This document shows, one piece after another, positions 7,768-15,977 of a stretch of 64,000 nt of DNA (the stretch's first letter is position 1; each line of letters opens with the position of its first letter). A model generated the notes under the pieces. The model was given only the letters and a program-made list of their open reading frames with translations. It made no database searches and was not told the DNA's origin. The stretch lies in contig CALRQT020000014.1 in assembly GCA_943370385.1 (NCBI GenBank), positions 33,219 through 97,218 of the forward strand, read 5' to 3'. This DNA is from BAIKAL-G1 sp943370385. Its GTDB lineage: Bacteria; Cyanobacteriota; Cyanobacteriia; PCC-6307; Cyanobiaceae. The translations under genes and the position numbers were made by a program.

Positions 7768-9879
7768 TCAGCGCACCATCGCCGCCACGTTGCCGCCATC
7801 CACGGTGAGCACCACGCCCGTGCTGCGCTCCAGCAAGGCCAAGGACACGAAGGCTTCGGCCACATCGCTGGCCCGCACCTCCCGGGAGAGCAGGTTGCCG
7901 GCCATGTAATCGGCCTCGCTCAGGCCCCGGGCGGCAGAGCGGGTGCGGATCATGGCGTCATCGAGTAGGCCGGTGCGGATGCGGTCGGCATTGATCGCAT
8001 TGGAGCGGATCCCTTCCGCTCCGCCTTCGAGGGCGTACTGGCGCATCAGGGCCAGCAGGGCCGCCTTGGCGATGCCGTAGGCGCCGAAGTTGGGGCCCGG
8101 ATTCAGGGCCTGCTTGCTGACGTTGAACAGCAACTGGCCCCCCAGCACCGGCCGGCTGGCGGCCTGGCCGGAATCTCCCGAATCCTGGGCCCTAAACACG
8201 GCCATGACCGCCTGGGCCACGGCCTGATGGGCAAACAGATTGAGCTCGAAACTGGCGCGCAGATCAGCCTCGGGAAGGCTGGCCATGGCCCCGCTCCAAG
8301 CGGCCCCGGCATTGCTCACCACCAGATCCAGGCCGCCGAAGCGGGCCAGCACCTGGTCCATGGCATGCCGCAGGGCCGCCGGATCGGTGAGGTCGCAGGC
8401 GAGGGCCAGGGCTTGGCGGCCGCAGGTTTTGGCCGTGGCGGCCGCGCTCTCGCCATCGCGATCGAGCAGGGCCAGCTCCGCCCCTTGGGCCGCAAAGGCC
8501 CGGGCCGTGGCCGCGCCGATGCCGCCGCCGGCACCGGTCACCAGCACCACCTGGCGAGCCAGGGGCTTCTCGCTGCCCTTGCCGAGCTTGGCCTGCTCCA
8601 GGCTCCAGTACTCCATGGCAAAGGTGTCGGCCTCACCGACGGGCTCGAAGCGGCCCACGGCTTCCGCCGCCAGCAGGGTGCGGGCCCAGGCCAGGCCGAT
8701 GTCGGCTGCCACCGAAGCGTCTGCCGCACTCTTGCCGATGCCGACCAGGCCCAGGCCCGGGATCGCCACCAGCCGCGGCAGGGGATCCAGGGGACTCTTG
8801 ATGCCGCCGGCCCGGGCGTTCTGGCGCTCGAAGTAGGCCTGGTAAGCGGCGACATAGGCGCCCAGGGCCTGCTCGATCTGGGCGGCGGTGGGCGCGGCGG
8901 GCACCACCAACGGACGGGCCTTGGTGCGGATCACATGGTCGGGGGTGGCGACGCCGCGGCCAGCCCACTCGGCCAGGCGGGGATCGTTCACCAGCTCCAG
9001 GGCCTGGGGGGTGGCCCGCAGGTCGAGCAGCCAGCGCAGCGGCGCCCCTTGGGCCTCGGCGGCCCGGCCCAGGGCCCCCCGCAGCAGCGGCAGCACAGCC
9101 GCCGCAGCGCTTGGGGGCGCCGGCACGGGGGCTGGTTGGCTGGGAGCTTGGGCGCCCTGGGCCGACTCAATGCGCTCCTCGGCTTGGCGCACCAGCGCAA
9201 TCATCCGTTCGTAGCTCTGTTTGGCCGTGGCCCCAAAGGAGAAGAGGCCGTGCTTGAGCAGCACCATGCCCTCGAGCTCGATGCCCTGGGCGGCGGCCCT
9301 GGCGGCCGCCTGCTCGTAGGCGGCGGCGGCCGCCAGGGCCAGGTCAAAGCCGGGCATCACGTAGGGCACCAGGGCAACCCGATCGCCATACACCTGGCGG
9401 CAGATCGCTTCGGCATCGGGCTGGTCGGCCAGGGCCAGCAGGGCGATCGAATGGGTGTGGTCGACGTAGGCGTGGGGCAGGAAGGCATGCAGCAGGGCCT
9501 CCACCGACGGGTTGGGGGCGGCCGGATCGATCAGGTTCTGGCGCTGGGCCGCCACCATTGCCTCATCGCTGAGGCTCTCCAGGGCCCGCAGGGCCTGCAG
9601 GGGCTCGAGGCGCACGGCCGGATGGCCGGGGGGCTCGATCGTTGCCAGGTCCCAGCCCGATCCCTTCACGCACAGCACGGGGATCGTTTCGCCCAGCAGC
9701 CCCGTCACCGTGGTTTTGACCGAGGTGTTGCCGCCGCCATGGAGCACCAGGTCCGGATCGGCCCCGAGCAGGCGGGCCGAGTAGGTGCGCAGGGCCAGGG
9801 CCTCCGCCACCCCCTGGGCCCCATAGGCCGCCACGGCCTCGGCGGCGGCGGCGTCCGACCAGCGGTTAAGAACGGGCAT
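7768..9879 (-). CDS. Bifunctional class II aldolase / short-chain dehydrogenase fusion
   Basis: The protein has 703 residues and two domains. Residues about 1-400 are a class II aldolase/adducin-type domain with the phosphate-binding LHGGGNTSVK loop, the metal-ligand HTHSIALL segment and KHGLFSFG. Residues about 440-703 are a Rossmann short-chain dehydrogenase with the TGAGGGIG nucleotide loop, an NAG motif (SNAGAAWSG) and an active-site YxxxK in FGAYGIAKAAL. This is the rhamnulose-1-phosphate aldolase/lactaldehyde dehydrogenase-like fusion family (RhaD/YuxG type), which in heterotrophs links deoxysugar cleavage to lactaldehyde oxidation. No rhamnose kinase, isomerase or transporter is adjacent, so the substrate here is open. 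The start is ATG 9879. Confidence 0.9.
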   Translation of the reverse strand: MPVLNRWSDAAAAEAVAAYGAQGVAEALALRTYSARLLGADPDLVLHGGGNTSVKTTVTGLLGETIPVLCVKGSGWDLATIEPPGHPAVRLEPLQALRALESLSDEAMVAAQRQNLIDPAAPNPSVEALLHAFLPHAYVDHTHSIALLALADQPDAEAICRQVYGDRVALVPYVMPGFDLALAAAAAYEQAAARAAAQGIELEGMVLLKHGLFSFGATAKQSYERMIALVRQAEERIESAQGAQAPSQPAPVPAPPSAAAAVLPLLRGALGRAAEAQGAPLRWLLDLRATPQALELVNDPRLAEWAGRGVATPDHVIRTKARPLVVPAAPTAAQIEQALGAYVAAYQAYFERQNARAGGIKSPLDPLPRLVAIPGLGLVGIGKSAADASVAADIGLAWARTLLAAEAVGRFEPVGEADTFAMEYWSLEQAKLGKGSEKPLARQVVLVTGAGGGIGAATARAFAAQGAELALLDRDGESAAATAKTCGRQALALACDLTDPAALRHAMDQVLARFGGLDLVVSNAGAAWSGAMASLPEADLRASFELNLFAHQAVAQAVMAVFRAQDSGDSGQAASRPVLGGQLLFNVSKQALNPGPNFGAYGIAKAALLALMRQYALEGGAEGIRSNAINADRIRTGLLDDAMIRTRSAARGLSEADYMAGNLLSREVRASDVAEAFVSLALLERSTGVVLTVDGGNVAAMVR

Positions 9880-10582
9880 GGGCGGGGGCTGGCGGCGCAG
9901 CCGGGAGGCTAGGGGCAGATGGGTCTATCGCCTAGGCCAATGCCCAAACCGCAGGCCGAGAAAGCCAGGATTGCTTGGCCTAACTGCAGTTCACGCAAAT
10001 CTGCTCCCGAGGGTTTTTGGGAAACAACAGGACTGATGGCGTGAAAACGCTCTGCATAGGGGATTGGTTGGGCCCAACAACGAATCAGCACCCGCCCAAA
10101 CCGCTGTTCAAAAGTCAATCTTTTTCCAGGCGCACCCTCTCGGTTGATTGGCAGGACAACAACGATGATGTCCATGGGCGAAGGCTGGGTGCCGGAGTTC
10201 AGATGGACTGGAGCAGACATCACCAATCCAGGCCCGCTAACAACCAGCCCCAGGCCCAGCCAACTGCGACCAAAAGTTTTCTGCGGACCAGGGGGGAAAG
10301 CCCACAGGATTCATGATGCTGGCACTCAATTGTGCGCCGTAGCAAGTATTGGCTCGCACTCCGCTTCAAGATTACCGATACTTCAATGCACGCAATTGGA
10401 CCTGCCTAAAAGCAAACAATGGCGCAAAGATAGATATCGCGAAGGAATGAGCCTACCCCAATACAGCGGAAAATAAAAAACTACAATTCAACCAAACATC
10501 AACCATATGCCAACAACTGGGCCTTCAAAAAAATTTAATCAATTCAATCAAACAATTAAACTCAAATCCCAGCATTCCCGAT
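9880..10582. other. About 700 nt without a supported gene
   Basis: The stretch lies between the 3' end of the frp gene and the 5' end of the aldolase/dehydrogenase gene, both on the minus strand. From about 10320 to 10582 it is visibly richer in A and T than the rest of the window, with several A-runs. Short open frames exist on both strands, but none shows a recognisable protein or a good start. It may hold the frp terminator, the promoter of the aldolase gene or an unrecognised small RNA. No tRNA cloverleaf was found. Confidence 0.5.
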
Positions 10583-10915
10583 CTAGAATTTGGACATAGC
10601 CGTAATCTTGGCAATTTTCTCAACCTCGAGCCCTGACAATTCATCGAGGTTTAGAAATTTATCTTTCACCAAACTGGCAAATACAAATAAGATGCCATCA
10701 AGACGAAAATCAAAATGGCCCTCGATCGAATGGCGCTGGATACTGAGAAAGTCGTGGAGCTGCCAGAGATCCTCTGCGCCCTGAAGGGCCCCGACCCGCT
10801 CCCGCAGGGCTTCGGTCAACTGGGCAATCGCGCGGCCATAGGCCGTATCAAAAGCCTGCTTGGCGATGGCCTGCTCCTGATCTGTCCAGCCCGCCAAAAC
10901 CGTTTCCATCGTCAT
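10583..10915 (-). CDS. frp: Fluorescence recovery protein (OCP deactivator)
   Basis: FRP binds photoactivated orange carotenoid protein, speeds its return to the inactive orange form and detaches it from the phycobilisome. The 110-residue size, the helical pattern and the segments AFDTAYGRAIAQL, LWQLHDFLSIQRHSIEGHFD and FVFASLVKDKFLNLDEL followed by LEVEKIAKI match FRP. It is the third gene of the ocp-crtW-frp unit, starting 3 nt after the crtW stop, so translation is probably coupled. The family normally carries conserved Trp and Asp residues at the OCP contact; candidates are seen in the LWQLHDF region, but I cannot place them with certainty. A second in-frame ATG lies two codons downstream of the chosen start. 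Confidence 0.88.
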   Translation of the reverse strand: MTMETVLAGWTDQEQAIAKQAFDTAYGRAIAQLTEALRERVGALQGAEDLWQLHDFLSIQRHSIEGHFDFRLDGILFVFASLVKDKFLNLDELSGLEVEKIAKITAMSKF

Positions 10916-10918
10916 AAA

Positions 10919-11698
10919 TCAAGTTGTTAGGGACGCTATCGCACCATCTTGGCTGGCGCGAGGGACAGGGGCCAAGAGGCAACCCGATGCATCGGACCGT
11001 CGCTGGGCAGGCAAGGCAAACCAGGGCAAACCTGGCGATTGATGGTGCTCACGGTGGTAACCGAAGTGATAGCAGGCCAGGAACGATAACCAGACCGGCA
11101 GATCAAGGCTGCGGGCCTGGTGGCCAGGCCCCAAGGCCAGCCCAGCCCCCCGGTGGGGCAAATAGGTGCCAAAGGCAAACAGTTGCAGCGAACTGAGGAC
11201 CAGGGGAACAATGCAAACCAGACCCACGGCCACTCCGGGAGTGGTGGAGTGGGGCCAGGCGAATAGCAGACATGCAGCCCAGCTTGCTAGCAGGGCGGCC
11301 ATCTGACCAGCCGCCAAATAGCCCGCCATGAAACGGCCGTACCAGGCCAAGGGCCCGGCCCCCGCCAGCACATCCGGATCATGGCAACTACCCGGGGCCC
11401 GGTGGTGCAGGCGATGGTTGCGCAGGCAGCGCTCGTAGGGCAGGCAGGCATAGAGGGCCAAAGCCAGTTGCCCCAGGCGCTGATTGGCACCAGCACGCAG
11501 GGGCAACAAAACGCCATGCATGGCGTCGTGGCCAACAATGAACAGTCCCGTTTGCAGAAACGTTCTTAGCCCAATCGCCAGCACCACCAGGGCCAGGGGC
11601 TGGCTAGCCAGATCCACGCTCAACAGGGCCAGCAGGGACAGCAACCAAGCCGCCGTGATGGCGGCAGCGAGCACCAACCCCGTGCCGGTCTGGCTCAA
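10919..11698 (-). CDS. crtW: Beta-carotene ketolase, CrtW type
   Basis: CrtW is a membrane di-iron oxygenase that adds 4-keto groups to beta-ionone rings, making echinenone and canthaxanthin. The 259-residue protein has the diagnostic histidine boxes: HDAMH in FIVGHDAMHG, HRLHH followed by RAPGSCHDPDV, and HREHH in HFGYHREHHQSPGLPW. LQLFAFGTYLPHR is a further CrtW signature. Four or more hydrophobic helices frame the boxes. Its ATG overlaps the ocp stop by 4 nt (ATGA) and frp follows after 3 nt. The arrangement supplies the keto-carotenoid that OCP needs together with OCP and its deactivator. Confidence 0.95.
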   Translation of the reverse strand: MSQTGTGLVLAAAITAAWLLSLLALLSVDLASQPLALVVLAIGLRTFLQTGLFIVGHDAMHGVLLPLRAGANQRLGQLALALYACLPYERCLRNHRLHHRAPGSCHDPDVLAGAGPLAWYGRFMAGYLAAGQMAALLASWAACLLFAWPHSTTPGVAVGLVCIVPLVLSSLQLFAFGTYLPHRGAGLALGPGHQARSLDLPVWLSFLACYHFGYHREHHQSPGLPWFALPAQRRSDASGCLLAPVPRASQDGAIASLTT

Positions 11699-12648
11699 CG
11701 GGCGAACTTCAGCAATTCCGCCGGGGAGGCCAACAGGTCGATGGCCACGAAGTAGATCTTGCCATCGGGATTGAGCAGGAAGCGCCAGGCCACATTCATG
11801 CCAATACCCGCACCAAACCAGGGGGTCTGAACCTTGCCGGTGACCTTGATCTGGTTGAAATTGCCTTCAGCCGGCTCTGAGTAGCCACGTTCGGGCAGCA
11901 GTTTCAGGTTTTGGCAATCTTCCCGGAAGAACCGCAGGATCGCATCCTTACCCACAATCGGCTTCTGGAACGGAGCCTGCAAGGCACCATCGGGCAAGAA
12001 GAGCTCGATCAAGCTATCAAAGTCGTTGGCGTTGAGCCGATCCATATAGGCATTGACGGTGGGATTGATCACCCCCTCAATAAACACCTTTTTGCGCAAT
12101 TCTTCAGGGGTAGGTGCCGCCACGGGCTCCATCACCCGTTGGCCTTCCCCCTTGGCAGGATCGAAGCCCATGTCCACCACAAAGTTGCGCAGCAAGGTGA
12201 TCTGCTGACCCTGCTCAACGCCCTTAACGGAACTCAGCACCGCCGAAGCATTAGCCGACAGCTGATAACCCTCAGGAATCGGAGCAACCAGTCCGGCGGC
12301 CATCCATTCGCCCAGCTGGTACCAAAAACCTAGCTTGATGTTGACCGACCAATTGGCGTAAGTGCGATTAATGGTAGTGTCGGTGCGGTTAGCCAGATCA
12401 CACATCACCTGGCTTTGTTCGGAAAAGCCCAGGGCCTTGATCTGGTTGAGCACAGGTTCGGCGAACTGCATGCGGGCCGCTCCCGGAGCAGCCACCGTGA
12501 TCGTAGAGCCCATCTCCAGATAGGCATACCAAATCAAGGCCAGCTGGTCTTCGGCACTGAGCAGGCGGAAGCGGGCTGTGATCGCTGGAACGACGTCCGC
12601 CGAAAGGGTGTCCGGAAAAATCTGGGTAGCCCTTTCAAGCGTGAACAT
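11695..12648 (-). CDS. ocp: Orange carotenoid protein, full length (OCP1-like)
   Basis: OCP is a soluble photoactive carotenoprotein that quenches phycobilisome excitation in blue-green light. Taking ATG 12648 gives 317 residues, exactly the classical OCP length. The N-terminal carotenoid-binding helical domain covers about 1-160, the linker about 165-190 and the C-terminal NTF2-like domain about 190-317. Keto-group ligands fall at Tyr201 and Trp288, as in the Synechocystis protein. Trp277, Arg154 and Asp244 are near the positions of the known W277 contact and R155-E244 bridge, the last with Asp for Glu. Presence of frp in the operon argues for the FRP-regulated OCP1 type. An upstream ATG at 12663 would add five residues. 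Confidence 0.97.
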   Translation of the reverse strand: MFTLERATQIFPDTLSADVVPAITARFRLLSAEDQLALIWYAYLEMGSTITVAAPGAARMQFAEPVLNQIKALGFSEQSQVMCDLANRTDTTINRTYANWSVNIKLGFWYQLGEWMAAGLVAPIPEGYQLSANASAVLSSVKGVEQGQQITLLRNFVVDMGFDPAKGEGQRVMEPVAAPTPEELRKKVFIEGVINPTVNAYMDRLNANDFDSLIELFLPDGALQAPFQKPIVGKDAILRFFREDCQNLKLLPERGYSEPAEGNFNQIKVTGKVQTPWFGAGIGMNVAWRFLLNPDGKIYFVAIDLLASPAELLKFAR

Positions 12649-12663
12649 GAGCAACCACTCCAA

Positions 12664-12682
12664 TTGTAAAGTTGGTTTACAA
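12664..12682 (-). promoter_or_regulatory. Perfect inverted repeat upstream of ocp, possible operator
   Basis: TTGTAAA and TTTACAA flank a 5-nt spacer, 16 nt upstream of the ocp start. Each arm carries a TTTACAA core resembling the (G/T)TTACA(T/A)(T/A) half-site of the HLR1 element bound by RpaB, but the halves are inverted rather than direct. It is not an NtcA site, because the GTA and TAC triplets are 9 nt apart rather than 8. The position and symmetry suggest regulation of the ocp-crtW-frp operon. The regulator is unknown. Confidence 0.45.
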
Positions 12683-13212
12683 ACCCTAGCACGAAGGTCA
12701 AATCCTCTGTAAAAGCCAAGCCCCCAGGCGACTCAACGCCTGCCGATCGCCTTGGCCCCTGCCCTTGAACTGGCCAGCAAGCCCCACCCCAGGCCAAGCA
12801 TTTGGGTTGCCTTCAGCCCCCCCCCCGAAAGGCCCAAGCCTGCTGCCCAACCCTGGGGGCTAGGGGCGACACCGGGGGCTCAGGGACCCAGGGGCTGGCG
12901 CAGTGGCAAGCGAGCTAGGGACTGGAAACGGGAGCAGGCCCAGGGCTTGAGCCGCCGCTGACAGCGGCTCGCCAGGGTTGGATTCATGGCCCCATCCATG
13001 GACGGACCCTGCCATGGCCGAAGTGGCGGGGCGATTTCGCGGCTGGTTGCGATGAATCGTTGCCCTGGGGCCTCGGGCGGCGAATCGCAGGCCTGGCCAA
13101 AGCGACAGGGCTGCGATCCCAGCTCGACCGAAAGGCAAGGGCAGGGCAAACTGTGCCCCCTGAGGGCCCTACACCCCAGCCCTTCACCAGGACCATTCGC
13201 CAGGAGATCTCG
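12683..13212. other. About 530 nt intergenic region, no supported gene
   Basis: The region separates the divergent ocp operon and the interrupted oxidoreductase gene. It probably holds the promoters of both. Open frames on both strands (for example 12984-13313 minus) have Pro/Arg/Gly-rich products typical of out-of-frame GC-rich DNA. The first 40 nt, next to ocp, are AT-richer than the rest. Nothing else was recognised. Confidence 0.45.
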
Positions 13213-13806
13213 ATGAAAATACTCGTCAATCTTTTCCATTCCGATCTGCAAAAATCAACCGTGAATCGGCGCTGATTGAGGGAGCTAGAAAGCCATTCGG
13301 AACTCACAATCAATCAACCCTACAGCCAGTATCCAGACGGAATCATCAACATCGCCAGGGAGCAGCAGCTCCTCCAAGAGCACGACCGCATTGTGTTCCA
13401 ACATCCCTTTCTTTGGTATTCGGTGCCGCCCCTAATGAAGCAATGGCTCGATGATGTGCTGACCTACGGCTGGGCCTACGGGCCTGTTGGCACCGCCCTA
13501 CACGGCAAGGACTGGGTCTCAGCAATCTCGACGGGTGGTCCCAAGGAGTCCTATCAAGCGGGTGGCTTCAACAACTTTTCGATGAGTGAACTGCTCAAAC
13601 CCCTGCAGCAGACCGCCAACCTCATTGGTGCCAATTATCTTGCCCCCTTTGTCTTCCATGGCACGGTGCAGGCCAGCCCAGAAGCGATCGACGCCTCTGC
13701 ACCGGAACTGTTCAGCCATATCACCAACCCGGAACTAGATCCCAAAGTTCGGCTCAAACGCCTACAGGGTGAACTACAAAAAGCCGGCATCACCATGGAT
13801 CATTAG
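13213..13806 (+). pseudogene. Flavodoxin-fold NAD(P)H oxidoreductase gene interrupted by in-frame TGA
   Basis: The frame opens at ATG 13213 with MKILVNLFHSDLQKSTVNRR, the first beta-strand and loop of the KefF/MdaB quinone-reductase family. It then meets TGA at 13273-13275 and continues in the same frame to 13806 as a well-conserved protein. The downstream part contains the family motif FQHPFLWYSVPPLMKQWLDD and the WAYGPVGTALHGK and STGGPKESY loops around FMN. Relatives have Trp where the TGA stands, so one TGG to TGA change explains it. Reinitiation at TTG 13276 would lose the first strand and part of the flavin site. The intact enzyme would be about 197 residues. Recent inactivation, reading error and, least likely, recoding are all possible. 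Confidence 0.8.
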
Positions 13807-13832
13807 CAGGTTGGAGTTGGAGTCATCGATCC

Positions 13833-14747
13833 ATGGGCTGGGCAATCCTTGCTAAGGGGGCACTTTCAAGGATTGCGGCGTTACCCCTGCTGTCCGTTTC
13901 GATGACGCTCGGTGCCCTTCTGCCCTTGGGGCCGCCGGGGATCGAACCCGGCGCCTGGGCCGCCGAGGAACAACCCAGCCCCCGCCAGCCGGCCGGCCCT
14001 CCCCTGCTCCTGACCTGCTCGGAAGGCCCCCTCAGCCCGGATAGGGGCATGGTTCGCGCCGAAAACAATGCCTGGGGCAAGGGGAAGCTGAAGGGCTGGC
14101 GCCAATGCATCGGCCTGGCCTCCAACGGGCCCGGACAAGGGGTGACCGCCCGCTGGACCTGGGACTGGCTCGATGCCGGCGACAACGTCAAGGCCTACCC
14201 GGAATTGATCGTTGGTACCAAACCGGGATCGACTCCCACCACCCGCACCCTGCCCAGGCGCCTGTCCCAGCTGGGCCAACTCCAAGCCCGGCTCGACCTC
14301 GAATCCCGCCGCAACGGCAGCGGCAACCTGTCCTTTGACCTCTGGCTTACCAGCACGGCCAGCCCCAGCCATTTCGGCGTACCGCCAATCAGCCACGAAC
14401 TGATGATCTGGCGCGACGCCTTTGGCTCCATGCAGCCGGCCGGCCAGCGGCGCGCCACGGTTCGCATCGATGGCCGCATCTACGACCTCTATGTGAAGGA
14501 CCGGCACGGCGACGGCTGGCGCTACATCGCCTATGTTCCCCGGGCCTTTGGCGTGAACCCGGCCACCAGGGCAGCTGGACGCTTTCGCGACACTGCCAAC
14601 ATCAATCTCAAGGCCTTTCTTGAGGATGGCCTCGCTAGAAAGCTGTTCAGTGGGAAGGCATTCCTCGCCTCGGTGGAATTGGGCAACGAGCTCATCTCCG
14701 GCCAAGGCGAAACCCTGGTTCACCACTACAGCCTGGCGATCAAGTAA
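13833..14747 (+). CDS. Secreted glycoside hydrolase family 12-like endoglucanase
   Basis: The 304-residue protein has an N-terminal signal region ending near GAWAAEEQ and a single beta-sandwich domain from about residue 58. Segments fit GH12 endo-beta-1,4-glucanase/xyloglucanase enzymes: ENNAWG near residues 77-82, WTWDWLDAGDNVKAYPELI at 108-126, the nucleophile motif HELMIW (Glu189) and the acid/base segment VELGNE (Glu286). Family members have a nucleophile in (N/H)E(I/L)MIW and an acid/base Glu about 80-100 residues later. Substrates would be beta-glucans outside the cell. It starts 26 nt after the interrupted oxidoreductase. The family call rests on motifs by eye. GH12 is mostly known from fungi, actinomycetes and other heterotrophs, so its presence here is unusual. 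Confidence 0.78.
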   Translation: MGWAILAKGALSRIAALPLLSVSMTLGALLPLGPPGIEPGAWAAEEQPSPRQPAGPPLLLTCSEGPLSPDRGMVRAENNAWGKGKLKGWRQCIGLASNGPGQGVTARWTWDWLDAGDNVKAYPELIVGTKPGSTPTTRTLPRRLSQLGQLQARLDLESRRNGSGNLSFDLWLTSTASPSHFGVPPISHELMIWRDAFGSMQPAGQRRATVRIDGRIYDLYVKDRHGDGWRYIAYVPRAFGVNPATRAAGRFRDTANINLKAFLEDGLARKLFSGKAFLASVELGNELISGQGETLVHHYSLAIK

Positions 14748-14805
14748 GGCGCTATTCAGCTGGCTGGCTGGATAGCGATCTACCCCTCCAGCCCACCAGC
14801 CCCCG

Positions 14806-15954
14806 TCATCCCACCCCGTAGAGCTGCTTAAGGCCCTCTTCGCTGGCGCTCACCACCCCCCGTTCCGTGATCAGGGCCGTCACCAGGCGGGCCGGGGTGA
14901 CATCAAAGGCGGGGTTGAAGCCCACGCTGCCCGTTGGCGTCAGCTGCACCTGGGTGAGGGTGCCGGAACTGGACTCGCCCCTGGGGCTGTCCCCTTGGGC
15001 AGCGCCAGCAGCGTCCCTGACCAGGCCTTGAATATGGGTCACTTCGCGGTCTGAGCGGGCCTCGATCGGGATCTCGGCCACCCCATCGGCAATCGACCAA
15101 TCAATGGTTGAGGCCGGCAAGGCCACATAAAAGGGCACGCCGTTGTCGTGGGCGGCAAGGGCCTTGAGATAGGTGCCGATCTTGTTGCAAACATCGCCGC
15201 TGCGGGTGGTGCGATCGGTGCCGACGATCACCGCATCCACCTGGCCATGCTGCATCAGGTGGCCGCCGGCGTTATCGACGATCACGGTGTGGGGCACGCC
15301 CTCGCGGCCCAACTCAAAGGCGGTGAGACTGGCGCCCTGGTTGCGGGGCCGGGTTTCATCCACCCACACATGCACCGTCATGCCGGCCCGGTGGGCCTTG
15401 TAGATGGGCGCCAGGGCCGTACCCCAGTCCACCGTGGCCAGCCAGCCGGCATTGCAATGGGTGAGCACATTGAAGGGCTCGTTCTGGCGGTTAGCCGGGC
15501 GACGGGCCGCCAGCTCCTGGAACAGGGCGAGGCCATGGTTGCCGATGGCTTCGCACATCAGCACGTCCTCCTCGGCAATGGCGCCCGCCTCCTGCTGGGC
15601 GGCCAGGGCCCGCTCCGCCGGCACCAGCGGCAGCACCCGGTCCCGCACCCGTTCCAGGGCCCATTGGAGATTCACGGCCGTAGGCCGGGTGGCCAGCAGC
15701 TGGGTGAAGGCCGCCGCCAGGGAGCCATCGCTGGGATCGGCCTGCAGGGCCAGCATCAGGCCGTAGGCGCCGGTCACGCCAATCAGGGGCGCGCCGCGCA
15801 CCACCATCGTGGAAATCGCCTCGGCCGCCTGGTCCAGGCTGGTGAGCGAGCGGGTGGTGAAGGTATGGGGTAGCTGGGTCTGGTCGATCACAGCGATCGA
15901 ACGGCCCCCGGCTTCGAGCCAGATGGTGCGCCAGGCCTTGCCGTCGATGTTCAT
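14806..15954 (-). CDS. mtnA: S-methyl-5-thioribose-1-phosphate isomerase
   Basis: MtnA converts methylthioribose-1-phosphate to methylthioribulose-1-phosphate in methionine salvage. The 382-residue protein shows the eIF2B-related fold with VVRGAPLIGVTGAYGL, the catalytic cysteine in THCNAGWLAT, the catalytic aspartate in VIVGTDRTT and the NKIGTY loop, then the FNPAFDVTP C-terminal signature. An insert around residues 325-345 is rich in Ser/Gly and variable. It is followed 23 nt away (upstream on the minus strand) by a DUF1543 gene, so they may share a transcript. Other salvage genes (mtnP, mtnB, mtnC) are not in this window. Confidence 0.96.
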   Translation of the reverse strand: MNIDGKAWRTIWLEAGGRSIAVIDQTQLPHTFTTRSLTSLDQAAEAISTMVVRGAPLIGVTGAYGLMLALQADPSDGSLAAAFTQLLATRPTAVNLQWALERVRDRVLPLVPAERALAAQQEAGAIAEEDVLMCEAIGNHGLALFQELAARRPANRQNEPFNVLTHCNAGWLATVDWGTALAPIYKAHRAGMTVHVWVDETRPRNQGASLTAFELGREGVPHTVIVDNAGGHLMQHGQVDAVIVGTDRTTRSGDVCNKIGTYLKALAAHDNGVPFYVALPASTIDWSIADGVAEIPIEARSDREVTHIQGLVRDAAGAAQGDSPRGESSSGTLTQVQLTPTGSVGFNPAFDVTPARLVTALITERGVVSASEEGLKQLYGVG

Positions 15955-15977
15955 GGGGTTCGGGGCTCGGCCCTAGA

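Noticed and set aside
8227..9912. Long plus-strand open frame opposite the aldolase/dehydrogenase gene
   Set aside because: It is antisense to a gene with clear catalytic motifs, and its Gly/His/Arg/Gln-rich product is typical of shadow frames in GC-rich DNA.
12664..12682. NtcA site upstream of ocp
   Set aside because: GTA and TAC are present but separated by 9 nt instead of the required 8.
13273..13275. TGA as a selenocysteine codon
   Set aside because: The position corresponds to Trp in relatives and no selenocysteine insertion hairpin is evident right after it; a nonsense change or base error is simpler.
13930..13960. GGGATCGAACCCGG, a tRNA T-arm look-alike
   Set aside because: It lies in the signal-peptide region of the GH12-like gene and has no other tRNA arms.
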